A stretch of DNA of 64,000 nt from Rossellomorea vietnamensis. GTDB taxonomy: Bacteria; Bacillota; Bacilli; Bacillales; Bacillaceae_B. The position numbers were made by a program, and so were the translations under genes. The stretch covers positions 313,685 through 377,684 of the forward strand of contig NZ_VTEH01000003.1 in assembly GCF_008180615.1 (NCBI RefSeq), given 5' to 3'. The notes under the pieces were generated by a model that did no database searches, was not told the origin of the DNA, and was given only the letters and a program-made list of their open reading frames with translations. Below are positions 17,413 to 25,026 of the stretch, piece after piece (the first letter of the stretch is position 1; each line of letters opens with the position of its first letter).

Positions 17413-17640
17413 GTTGAGGGTATAGGGGGAGAAATCGAGTCCGGGGAGAGAGAGCCGATTCAGGTTCGAAAACAGTTTTTTAGGGAGACGAAAAAGAGGA
17501 GGTCCCAGAGGATTTTGATAGCTATAGAACAGATATTTTTGAACACGATTCAGTCTGATGGGATTTGATACAACAGAGAATTTAGACTTAGGACCGGAGC
17601 AGTCAGAAGCTATATCACCCAGCACGAATTCTGAGATTAC

Positions 17641-18254
17641 TGAAGTTAATTTTCAGTGAAGGAAGGGCTTAAACAGCAGTACCTCAAGGCTAACTGAAGT
17701 AGATGCAGTAAAGGAAAGGTTTAAACAGCACTAACTATGAGGGTTACTGAAGTTGATGCCGTCAAAGAAGGGTTTAAACAGCACTAACTATGTGGATTAC
17801 TAAAGTTGATGCCGTAAAGGAAGAGTTTAAACAGCACTAACTATGTGGATTACTGAAGTTGATGCCGTAAAAGAAGGGTTTAAACAGCACTAACTATGAG
17901 GGTTACTGAAGTTGATGCAGTAAAGAAAGGGTTTAAACAGCATGAACTCCGAGATCCCTGAAGTTGATGCAGTAAAGAAAGTGTTTAAACAGCACTAAGT
18001 ATGAGATTCTAGAAGTTGATGCAGTAAAGAAAGGGTTTAAACAGCACTAAGTGTGAGATTCTAGAAGTTGATGCAGTAAAGGAAAGGTTTAAACAGCATG
18101 AACTCCGAGATCCCTGAAGTTGATGCAGTAAAGAAAGTGTTTAAACAGCACTAAGTATGAGATTCTAGAAGTTGATGCAGTAAAGAAAGGGTTTAAACAG
18201 CAGTAACTCCGAGACCGCATGAATGAGATGCAGATAAAGAAGTTTAAAATTATC
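17641..18254. repeat. Tandem array of 11 units of 51-53 bp plus a partial unit
   Basis: Unit starts: 17641, 17695, 17748, 17801, 17854, 17907, 17959, 18010, 18062, 18115 and 18166; the remnant begins near 18218. Each unit contains GATGCAGTAAAG and the palindrome GTTTAAAC (edge units vary) followed by AGCA. Units 7 and 10 are identical and 6-8 resemble 9-11, so a three-unit block was duplicated. Unit length is not a multiple of 3 and stops occur in all frames, so it is not coding. Confidence 0.93.
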
Positions 18255-18311
18255 TTAATTCTAAACGGTGGTTTCAATCAGTATTGCACCTCCAGGCAAT
18301 CTCAAAACAAA

Positions 18312-18350
18312 AAAAAGCCCTGGTCCCAAAAACGGAACCCAGGGCTTTCT
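18312..18350 (-). terminator. Terminator of the minus-strand acetyltransferase
   Basis: AAAGCCCTGG / CCAGGGCTTT arms (18314-18323, 18339-18348) with a long T run on the minus strand. Confidence 0.9.
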
Positions 18351-18901
18351 TATGCCTCCAACGCCTGCTCCTCTTCTTGAGGAGTGCTGTAGAGGTGCAT
18401 GGTGTATAGATCTTTTGGAATTTCATATAAGTCATAAATATCTCCATCAGCATTCAATTGCTGGTAGATGGATGGCCTTAATTCATTTGCTTTGATTACG
18501 TAAGGCAGTTTCTCCGCTGCTTTTTGTGAGCGGATGTTTACTTTTCGGATTCTCATAAAGACAGTTTCCATTCCTAGCTCATAGAAAAGCTCTTGGAAGA
18601 AGGCATCTTTAGCTGGCTTGTTGTAGCCTTTGCCGTGGTATGGTTTGCCGATCCATGTTCCGAGGAAACCGGCGGCATTTTCAATATCAAACAGGTTGAT
18701 GGTTCCGATCGGGCTGCCCCATTCATCAACGATGGTACGTGAAATTAATTCTCCGCGCTCTTCTGCTTCTATCGTGCTTTTTGACAAAAAGAGAAACTCC
18801 TCGTAGGAATGGGCTTTTTGACGCACGAAAGGGAAGACCTCCGGGTGCACCATTAAATCGAACAGAACGTGACAGTCCTGCAATTCGCGTTTCTTGATCA
18901 T
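18350..18901 (-). CDS. GNAT-family N-acetyltransferase (RimJ/RimL type)
   Basis: 183 aa. The fold is recognisable from GSPIGTINLFDIE, the acetyl-CoA loop GTWIGKPYHGKGYNKPAKD and ETVFMRIRKVNIRSQKAAEKL. Possible targets include ribosomal or other protein N termini, but this is not shown by sequence. ATG 18901 follows GGAGGG, which lies inside a CCCTC-ATG-GAGGG hairpin, so translation may be controlled. The frame extends 33 codons upstream through structured leader RNA; that extension is unlikely to be translated. Confidence 0.85.
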   Translation of the reverse strand: MIKKRELQDCHVLFDLMVHPEVFPFVRQKAHSYEEFLFLSKSTIEAEERGELISRTIVDEWGSPIGTINLFDIENAAGFLGTWIGKPYHGKGYNKPAKDAFFQELFYELGMETVFMRIRKVNIRSQKAAEKLPYVIKANELRPSIYQQLNADGDIYDLYEIPKDLYTMHLYSTPQEEEQALEA

Positions 18902-18904
18902 CTG

Positions 18905-19055
18905 TATCCCTCCATGAGGGCAGTCTTTTAGTGTAAAGACTCCACCCTCGAAATTTTTCATAAACAGCATAAAAAATTTCGGGGTGGGAATCGAACCCAC
19001 TAAGACCAGTCAAGAAACTGGTGGCGCACCATTTGCCTTCCCTCTATTACAAAAG
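18905..19055 (-). promoter_or_regulatory. Structured leader with tRNA-like T-arm and sequestered ribosome binding site
   Basis: On the minus strand: an ACCAG/CTGGT hairpin (19022-19005), a T-arm look-alike GTGGG-TTCGATT-CCCAC (19000-18984), then a long inverted repeat (18987-18971 with 18958-18942) that overlaps the T-arm, then the CCCTC/GAGGG hairpin holding the ribosome binding site (18920-18908). The T-arm and the long hairpin cannot form together. A full tRNA cannot be folded because the acceptor ends do not pair. Either a regulatory leader or a tRNA relic. Confidence 0.45.
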
Positions 19056-19183
19056 CCATATATCCAATTGCCCGGCTAGTGAACAATATAATGGAATATA
19101 TCATCTGAAAGTATCATACTAAAAAAAATTATAAAATGAAATAGGTAATTCGTTAATTTTTTATGAAAAAATTCACCAATTTT

Positions 19184-20314
19184 CTACAAATTATTGAAAG
19201 CGATTTCCCCATTGACCAATGTTAGCAGGGGCTTCGCCATAAAATGGAAAGGATGGTCGCTCCAGAGCACGAGATCGGCATCTTTTCCTCTCTCGATACT
19301 GCCGAGCTTGTGGTCGATTCCCAGGTTTTTTGCAGGAATTATAGTTATGCCTTCCAGTGCCTTTTCGGGGTCCCATCCTTCCCTCACCGCAATGGCAGCA
19401 CACATGTTCAAATATTGGACAGGAGTATAAGGATGGTCAGTGGTGATGGAAACTTCCACGCCATTATTCGTCAGTTCTTGATAGGTCAGCCAGCTTTTGT
19501 TTTTAAGCTCGACCTTCGAGCGGCGGGTGAAAGTAGGACCGACACTGACTTTTAAATTAAGATCTCGCAGTTCATGTGCTATGAGATGTCCCTCTGTACA
19601 GTGTTCAATTCTTAAATCCAGATCGAATTCACAGGCAAAGCGTACAGCAGAAAGGATATCATCAGCTCGGTGCGCGTGGATTCGGACAGGGATTTCTTTT
19701 TTCAATGCCATGACTAACGGTGCCACTCTCAGTTCTTCAGGCTGATCACAGTACTTTGCATGAAAAAAAGCTTCCCTCAGCATTCCCATGATTCCCATTC
19801 GGGTAATCGAATCTTTATTACCATTACTGTGAATTCTTTTTGGATTTTCGCCGAGTGCCAGTTTCAAGCCGGAAGTTTCACGGACCATCATAGTCGCAAT
19901 GTTTTTGCCGAATGTCTTGATGACTGCCGTTGTACCGCCTATGACGTTCGCGCTTCCCGGCATGACATTCACGGTGGTGATACCGTATTTAAGAGCGTCC
20001 TGAAACCCGGGGTCCAAAGGATACACACCGTCGAATGCACGAATGTGAGGAGTCATTGGTTCAATTGTTTCATTGGCATCATTTCCTGCCCATCCTGTTC
20101 CTTCGTCATAAAGGCCAAGATGTGTGTGGACATCAATAAAGCCAGGAAGAAGAGGTTTTCCTTTACAGTCGATGGTTTTTACACCGGGAATCGTTTGGGT
20201 CCAGTGGGTCGATATCTTTTTAATTTTTCCTTCTTCAATCCAGACATTTCCATTTGGGATAATTCCTGATGTGATGGTATACAGAGTAGCATTTTTTAAA
20301 ATTAGTGTTTGCAT
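19184..20314 (-). CDS. Amidohydrolase (imidazolonepropionase-like, COG1228)
   Basis: 376 aa, TIM-barrel metal hydrolase. The HxH metal motif is in GFIDVHTHLGL (about residue 62), later ligands in RIHAHRADD and EHCTEGH, and the catalytic Asp region in ITTDHPYTP. The C-terminal LGSIERGKDADLVLW is the usual beta-sandwich closure. The substrate is unknown; family members cleave cyclic amides or dipeptides. ATG 20314 follows AAAGGAACTG. Upstream dedA-uppP genes run the same way but 100 bases apart. Confidence 0.9.
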   Translation of the reverse strand: MQTLILKNATLYTITSGIIPNGNVWIEEGKIKKISTHWTQTIPGVKTIDCKGKPLLPGFIDVHTHLGLYDEGTGWAGNDANETIEPMTPHIRAFDGVYPLDPGFQDALKYGITTVNVMPGSANVIGGTTAVIKTFGKNIATMMVRETSGLKLALGENPKRIHSNGNKDSITRMGIMGMLREAFFHAKYCDQPEELRVAPLVMALKKEIPVRIHAHRADDILSAVRFACEFDLDLRIEHCTEGHLIAHELRDLNLKVSVGPTFTRRSKVELKNKSWLTYQELTNNGVEVSITTDHPYTPVQYLNMCAAIAVREGWDPEKALEGITIIPAKNLGIDHKLGSIERGKDADLVLWSDHPFHFMAKPLLTLVNGEIAFNNL

Positions 20315-20413
20315 GACTTCAGTTCCTTTACTGGTTATGAACTTGAAACATTAGCTATTTCATCCTATTTTAAACGTGTTTCTGGAAAAATAGAAGACAT
20401 TGAAAGACGGTCC

Positions 20414-21016
20414 TTAATTTTTCTTCTTTCTGGCTTTCCAAGCTTGAACAGCGAAGTAAAGTGCTATGCCTGTTCCTGCAAAAAAGGCAATAGGCTTGAT
20501 GTATTGGCTTCCGATAATTTCAATCTGCTTCCAGTGATCGCCGAGTTCCATTCCAATAAGGAGAAAGAGAACCGTCCATGGAATCATAGCAGCAAATGTA
20601 TAAAGTAAGAATAACGAAAATTTCATTTTTCCTATTCCAGCCGGAATCGAGATCGCGTGCCGGACTACTGGGATGAACCTGGCTGAGAAGATGACAAAGG
20701 TGCCATATTTGGTAAACCACTCTTCCGAAGCATCCAAATGTTTTTCACTGATTAGTAGAAATTTGCCCCACTTATTAAAGAAAGGCCTTCCGCCATAAAG
20801 TCCAAGCCAATATAAAAATAATTGAGCCAGTGTACCTCCGATTACACCTGCAAGAAGTGCTCCAACGAAATGAAGCTTGTTTTCAGATACCAGGAAACCT
20901 CCATAGCTTAATACCAATTCACTAGGGATCACTTCTACCATCAATCCGAGGGCAATTCCAAGATAGCCCCATTCAGAGAGGGTTTGAAGCAGTTCAAATA
21001 TCCATTCATGTGCCAC
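20414..21016 (-). CDS. DedA-family (VTT domain) membrane protein
   Basis: 200 aa. The signature FSARFIPVVRHAISIPAGIGKM is typical, with EVIPSELVLSYGGFL in the first membrane region. DedA proteins act in membrane lipid recycling; some members flip undecaprenyl phosphate (UptA/PopT type) and others phosphatidylethanolamine. Being 12 bases downstream of uppP argues for a role in C55 lipid recycling here. GTG start at 21016 after GGGGGTGATGAA. Confidence 0.9.
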   Translation of the reverse strand: MAHEWIFELLQTLSEWGYLGIALGLMVEVIPSELVLSYGGFLVSENKLHFVGALLAGVIGGTLAQLFLYWLGLYGGRPFFNKWGKFLLISEKHLDASEEWFTKYGTFVIFSARFIPVVRHAISIPAGIGKMKFSLFLLYTFAAMIPWTVLFLLIGMELGDHWKQIEIIGSQYIKPIAFFAGTGIALYFAVQAWKARKKKN

Positions 21017-21028
21017 TTCATCACCCCC

Positions 21029-21811
21029 TTAAAATATTCCTGCCCATTGAAGAACTAAAATGAGAATGCCCAGCCCCCATACATAATAGGAGAATATTTT
21101 CAAAGAGCGGTTTTTCAGGAAGTTAATCATGGCGACAATGGCTATATAGCCGAAGACAGCAGAGGCCGCAGTTCCGACCATCAAAGCGGGAAGGGAAACA
21201 GCTTCAACATGTCCTGAGAAAAGATCCTTTCCTTTAATCAGCAATCCACCAAGGATGGCTGGAGTTGAAAGCAGGAAGGAAAAGTATGCAGCTGTCTGAC
21301 GGTCAAGTTTTCGGAATAAACCTGCAGCTATGGTTAACCCGGACCTTGAAAGAGCAGGGAAAATGGCGGCAGCCTGAAAGCTTCCTATGACAAATGCATC
21401 AGTATAAGTAAGGTCTTCAAGCTTTTTATAACCATCCTTGACTCCATCCGCTATATACATAACCAGACCTGTTATGAGAAATTCCCATCCTATTGTACTT
21501 CCCGTTGTGGAAATTCGGTCAAAATAATCTTCAAAGGAAAATCCGATGATAACAGCAGGAATCGTTCCTATGATCAGAATCATGCTCAATCTGCTGAAAG
21601 GGTGGCGGATCATATGCAGCAGTTCCTTCTGGTAGACAACTAGAACCGCAAGAAGAGTTCCGAGGTGAAGCATCGTATCCAGGAAAAGGCCCGCATCTTC
21701 AAGTCCGAACGCTTTCCGTCCAATATACAGATGGCCGGTGCTGGAGATCGGCAGGAATTCGGTTAGCCCCTGAATCATTCCCAATATCAAGGCTTCAAGT
21801 TTAGACATCAT
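21029..21811 (-). CDS. uppP: Undecaprenyl-diphosphatase UppP (BacA)
   Basis: 260 aa polytopic membrane enzyme that removes a phosphate from undecaprenyl pyrophosphate so the carrier can be reused in wall synthesis; raised dosage gives bacitracin resistance. Both conserved motifs are present: QGLTEFLPISSTGHL near the N terminus (catalytic Glu and Ser/His) and FPALSRSGLTIAAGL (about residue 180) with the essential Arg. Forms a two-gene unit with dedA. ATG at 21811 with a second ATG next to it; GGAAGGATG precedes. Confidence 0.95.
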   Translation of the reverse strand: MMSKLEALILGMIQGLTEFLPISSTGHLYIGRKAFGLEDAGLFLDTMLHLGTLLAVLVVYQKELLHMIRHPFSRLSMILIIGTIPAVIIGFSFEDYFDRISTTGSTIGWEFLITGLVMYIADGVKDGYKKLEDLTYTDAFVIGSFQAAAIFPALSRSGLTIAAGLFRKLDRQTAAYFSFLLSTPAILGGLLIKGKDLFSGHVEAVSLPALMVGTAASAVFGYIAIVAMINFLKNRSLKIFSYYVWGLGILILVLQWAGIF

Positions 21812-21886
21812 AAAAATTCATCCTTCCTGGACAAGGTCTCTATTAACATATATTCAAAAAAGCTGGAAGAATGCCTTGACTTTACC

Positions 21887-21931
21887 CCTTTAAAGCACGA
21901 AGAGGGACTGTCCCTCTTCGTGCTTTAAAGG
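21887..21931. repeat. Hairpin repeat family D, copy 1 (perfect 21-bp stem)
   Basis: Arms 21887-21907 and 21911-21931 are perfect, loop CTG; the centre reads GAGGGACTGTCCCTC. Related copies lie at 34305-34342 and 56624-56660. The rest of 21932-22140 shows no feature beyond the promoter region of the next gene. Confidence 0.85.
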
Positions 21932-22140
21932 ATTAAAGAAAATCAGTCGAAACTTTTCATTTTCTCAAGCGTATAGTTAAGTAGATGATATTTTCCGGTG
22001 GCTCTTTTCGTAATCGCTGCTGCAAGTCAATGTATATTGAAATTACGCCATAAGTTAATCACCAGGAGAAAAAACTTTGAATCCGGAGATATCCTAAAGC
22101 AGCAACCCCAGCCAAAAAAGACTTATAGAGGAGGGATAGT

Positions 22141-22464
22141 GTGGAACCAACAAAAGAAGAAAGACTATTAGCCGCATTCATTTATATTATCAGCTTCTTT
22201 ACAGTTTTCATTGGACCGCTGGTTATCTGGCTCATCAAGAAAGACGAATCAGAGTATATCGACCATCACGGAAAAGAGTATATGAACTTTCTTATTTCCT
22301 ATTTCATCTATGGACTGATAAGTTCGCTGCTGATGTTAGTACTGATCGGATTTATCCTTGCACCGATTGTCGGGCTGCTTGCCTTCATTTTTACAATCCT
22401 TGGAGCGATAAAGGCATATGAAGGAGAGTACTACCGAATTCCAGCGATTTTCCGAATTTTATAA
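22141..22464 (+). CDS. DUF4870-family membrane protein
   Basis: 107 aa with about three membrane helices. The family pattern is clear: ERLLAAFIYIISFF, then IWLIKKDESEYIDHHGKEYMNF and a C-terminal hydrophobic pair followed by ILGAIKAYEGEYYRIP. DUF4870 proteins are small membrane proteins of unknown role. GTG start at 22141 follows GAGGAGGGATAGT. Own terminator downstream. Confidence 0.9.
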   Translation: MEPTKEERLLAAFIYIISFFTVFIGPLVIWLIKKDESEYIDHHGKEYMNFLISYFIYGLISSLLMLVLIGFILAPIVGLLAFIFTILGAIKAYEGEYYRIPAIFRIL

Positions 22465-22504
22465 GGAATAAGATTCAGCGGGTAACCACGTTGATTAGTG
22501 AAAG

Positions 22505-22540
22505 AAAAGCCGTCTGCGCAAAAGTGCAGACGGCTTTTCT
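22505..22540 (+). terminator. Terminator of the DUF4870 gene
   Basis: 11-bp arms 22507-22517 and 22526-22536, TTTT tail. Confidence 0.9.
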
Positions 22541-22741
22541 AGTAGGCTGTTTTCTCATGCATGTGGCTTCTGGAAAAATCTCAAGAGCCGGATTTGCCCC
22601 GTATACTAAAGGTTTTCTCTCTAATCGGGGAGAGCAGCTCTTTTCTTTTCCTATTTACGAGATTATACCCGTGAATTAGTGTTATTTCTTCGGAATTAGT
22701 GTGAATTAGCAGCAAAGCTTACGAAAAGAGCCTTCTAATAA
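22540..22741 (-). repeat. MITE family A, copy 3, reversed
   Basis: On the minus strand it starts AGAAGGCTCTTTTCGTAAGC and ends GAGAAAACAGCCTACTAG; the core AAGAGCTGCTCTCC and CTTTAGTATACGGGG matches the other copies. It lies between the DUF4870 terminator and the yxlEFG promoter. Confidence 0.8.
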
Positions 22742-22800
22742 GAAGAAACTGATACTTTACTAGGAGCCAAAGATTTCTTCAAAAAAAATTTAATAATTAT

Positions 22801-22828
22801 TGAACGTTTTTTCCTTCTCTTCGTATTA
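22801..22828 (+). promoter_or_regulatory. Possible ECF-sigma promoter of yxlEFG-like operon
   Basis: TGAACG at 22801 and CGTATT at 22822 with 16 bases between AAC and CGTA, matching the GAAC-N16/17-CGTC/A layout of ECF promoters. In B. subtilis the homologous genes belong to the SigY operon. No sigma gene is present here. Confidence 0.45.
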
Positions 22829-22867
22829 TCATCGAGAATACAAAAGAAATAATGAGGAGGAATATAA

Positions 22868-23083
22868 ATGACAGAACTACAACAAGTTTTAGAATCAATC
22901 AACTGGGGGCTGGTTGCTCCTTTGCTGATCATCCAGCTCATTTTAATGGTTACAGCTCTTGTAGATTTAATTAGGGTCAAGAATACCAATGGACCGAAAT
23001 GGCTGTGGGTATTGATCATATTATTTATCAACATTATTGGTCCCATTATCTACTTTGTCATTGGAAGGAGACAAAATGGATGA
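22868..23083 (+). CDS. yxlE: YxlE-like PLDc_N domain membrane protein
   Basis: 71 aa with two membrane helices. The segment LVDLIRVKNTNGPKWLWVLI followed by NIIGPIIYFVIGRRQ is the PLDc_N (phospholipase D N-terminal) signature. In B. subtilis YxlE sits ahead of the YxlF/YxlG ABC transporter and negatively affects SigY. Same order here, with the stop overlapping the next start by four bases. GAGGAGG precedes ATG 22868. Confidence 0.85.
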   Translation: MTELQQVLESINWGLVAPLLIIQLILMVTALVDLIRVKNTNGPKWLWVLIILFINIIGPIIYFVIGRRQNG

Positions 23084-23985
23084 ATGTCATCACTGTTAAA
23101 GAGTTAAGAAAAGAATATAAAGAAAAGCTTGCGGTCAACAACGTGACCTTCCAACTGGAAGAAGGAAAGTGCACAGCACTGCTGGGACCCAATGGGGCGG
23201 GAAAGACAACCACCATTCAAATGCTCGCGGGACTTATTACTCCCAGTTCAGGAAGTGTGCATTCGGATCTTCTGCCCAAGACCAAGGATCTGCGGTCGTT
23301 AATCGGCTACCTTCCCCAGTACCCATCTTTCTTTGAGTGGATGTCAGGGGAGGAGTACATGATATTCTCTGGTGAAATTGCGGGAATGACAAAGAAAGCG
23401 GCCCAAAAACGAACCGGTGATCTTCTTGATCTCGTCGGCCTTGAAGACGCAAAAGTTCGGAAGATAGGAGAGTTTTCCGGCGGAATGAAACAAAGGCTTG
23501 GAATAGCTCAGGCGTTAATTCACAAACCTAAATTGCTTATGCTCGACGAACCTGTGTCAGCGCTGGATCCTTTTGGAAGAAGAGAAGTGCTGGAGTTGAT
23601 GGGAAGGTTGAAAAAAGATACAACCATCCTCTTCTCCACACATATTCTAAATGATGCAGAAGAAATCTGTGATGATGTCCTGTTTCTCCATAATGGAAAT
23701 TTAGTAGAGGGTGGGGCCTTGCAAGACATCAAAGAGAGATATAAAGAGGCAGTTCTTATATTACAATTTGAAGAAACAGCCGATCAATTCATCAAGCATT
23801 TCTTAGATAGTCCATTTATTCAGGAATATACAATAAATGGGGACACTATCCTGCTAAAAGTTGCAGATATCAGTAAGGCCAGAAATGAAATACTGCAGAT
23901 TGCTGTTCAGCATTCGCTTCCACTCATTAGATTCGAAACAAGCGAGAGCAGTCTGGAAGATATATTCATGAAGGTGGTCAAATGA
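23080..23985 (+). CDS. yxlF: ABC transporter ATP-binding protein, YxlF-like
   Basis: 301 aa. Walker A is GPNGAGKTTT, signature FSGGMKQRLGIAQAL, Walker B LLMLDEPVSALDP, and the switch His is in LFSTHIL. The ~90-residue C-terminal extension is common in Bacillus YxlF/NatA-like ATPases. ATG 23080 overlaps the yxlE stop (ATGA) and follows AAGGAGAC; the reading frame extends 27 codons further up within yxlE but without a binding site. Partner of the permease just downstream; the substrate is unknown. Confidence 0.92.
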   Translation: MNVITVKELRKEYKEKLAVNNVTFQLEEGKCTALLGPNGAGKTTTIQMLAGLITPSSGSVHSDLLPKTKDLRSLIGYLPQYPSFFEWMSGEEYMIFSGEIAGMTKKAAQKRTGDLLDLVGLEDAKVRKIGEFSGGMKQRLGIAQALIHKPKLLMLDEPVSALDPFGRREVLELMGRLKKDTTILFSTHILNDAEEICDDVLFLHNGNLVEGGALQDIKERYKEAVLILQFEETADQFIKHFLDSPFIQEYTINGDTILLKVADISKARNEILQIAVQHSLPLIRFETSESSLEDIFMKVVK

Positions 23986-24758
23986 TGAAACAATTCTTCG
24001 TATTTCTTAGGAAAGAATTGCTTGAATCAAGGAGGAATTTCAAATGGATTTGGTTGCCGATTGTATTCATCTTATTTGGGATCTCAGAACCTTTGACTGC
24101 CTATTATATGCCTGATATTTTGGATGCAGTGGGAAATCTTCCGGAAGGGGCAGTCATTGAAATTCCTCCTCCATCGTCCCAAGAAGTACTTCTTGCTGTG
24201 ATCAGTCAGTACAGCACGTTGGGCGTCCTGGTAATTGTTCTGGGTTTCATGGGGACTGTGGCAGGAGAAAGAAAAAATGGAAGCGCTGCTCTTGTGCTGG
24301 TTAAACCCGTATCGTACTTTAGCTATATTCTGTCAAAATGGACCGCTGCTATAATTCTTGTCGAAGTTTCCTATGTAATCGGGATGGTTGCAAGTTGGTA
24401 CTATATCAATATATTATTTGATGGAATTGCGGTGTCTGATTTCATTCAAGCATTGCTGGCTTATGGAATTTGGTTGTCCTTCATTGTTACGTTGACAATC
24501 TTTTTCAGCAGCCTGACATCTTCCCCTGGTTTAGCAGCTTTCTCAACAATTGGACTCTCGATTTTTATTACTTTTCTCTCAAGTATGCTTTCCAGCCAAT
24601 TAAAATGGTCTCCTTCTCAAATACCTTCTTATGTAACTGAGATTCTTGGAAAAGGAAATTGGTCCACTGATTTGACTTTAACCTTAATCGTCACACTCGG
24701 AATGGTCATTCTTATCATGGCGGCTGCACCATTGCTTTTCAAAAGGCTCTTTTCGTAA
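23982..24758 (+). CDS. yxlG: ABC transporter permease, YxlG-like; C terminus runs into a MITE
   Basis: 258 aa, six predicted membrane segments, ABC2_membrane type: FLRKELLESRRNFKWIWLP at the N terminus, then GTVAGERKNGSAALVLVKPV. Starts with ATG overlapping the ATPase stop by four bases, so the pair is translationally coupled. The last six codons (KRLFS and stop) are made by the inverted end of MITE copy 4, whose TCGTAA gives the stop. The native C terminus may have been slightly altered by that insertion. Confidence 0.9.
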   Translation: MMKQFFVFLRKELLESRRNFKWIWLPIVFILFGISEPLTAYYMPDILDAVGNLPEGAVIEIPPPSSQEVLLAVISQYSTLGVLVIVLGFMGTVAGERKNGSAALVLVKPVSYFSYILSKWTAAIILVEVSYVIGMVASWYYINILFDGIAVSDFIQALLAYGIWLSFIVTLTIFFSSLTSSPGLAAFSTIGLSIFITFLSSMLSSQLKWSPSQIPSYVTEILGKGNWSTDLTLTLIVTLGMVILIMAAAPLLFKRLFS

Positions 24759-24924
24759 ACCCCGTTGCTATTTAACATGGAATACGTAAGATATAACTAA
24801 AATAATGGTAAGAAAGAAAAGAGCTGTACTCAATTAGAGAGGAAAAACTTAGTATCCGGGGAGAAATCCGGCTCTTGGGATTTTCCGAAATAAACAGTTT
24901 TTATGAAAACAGCTTTTCAAAAAA
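24741..24924 (+). repeat. MITE family A, copy 4 (overlaps 3' end of yxlG-like gene)
   Basis: Starts AAAAGGCTCTTTTCGTAAAC and ends GAAAACAGCTTTTCAAAAA; the core GAGCTGTACTC and CTTAGTATCCGGGGA is intact. Confidence 0.85.
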
Positions 24925-25026
24925 AGTAAATTAGCCCAGGAAAAATAAAACTCTTGTAGAATATAGTAAAGAAACCAAGGCCGGTTCTGGTAGAGAATCG
25001 GTCTTTTGTCTATAGGGGGAAAAGGA

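Noticed and set aside
17641..18254. CRISPR array
   Set aside because: Variable parts are only ~17 bp, recur between units and the whole 52-bp unit is conserved; no cas genes are near.
18962..19055. Functional tRNA gene on the minus strand
   Set aside because: T-arm is perfect but the acceptor strands do not pair beyond GGG/CCC and the anticodon loop has 8 bases.
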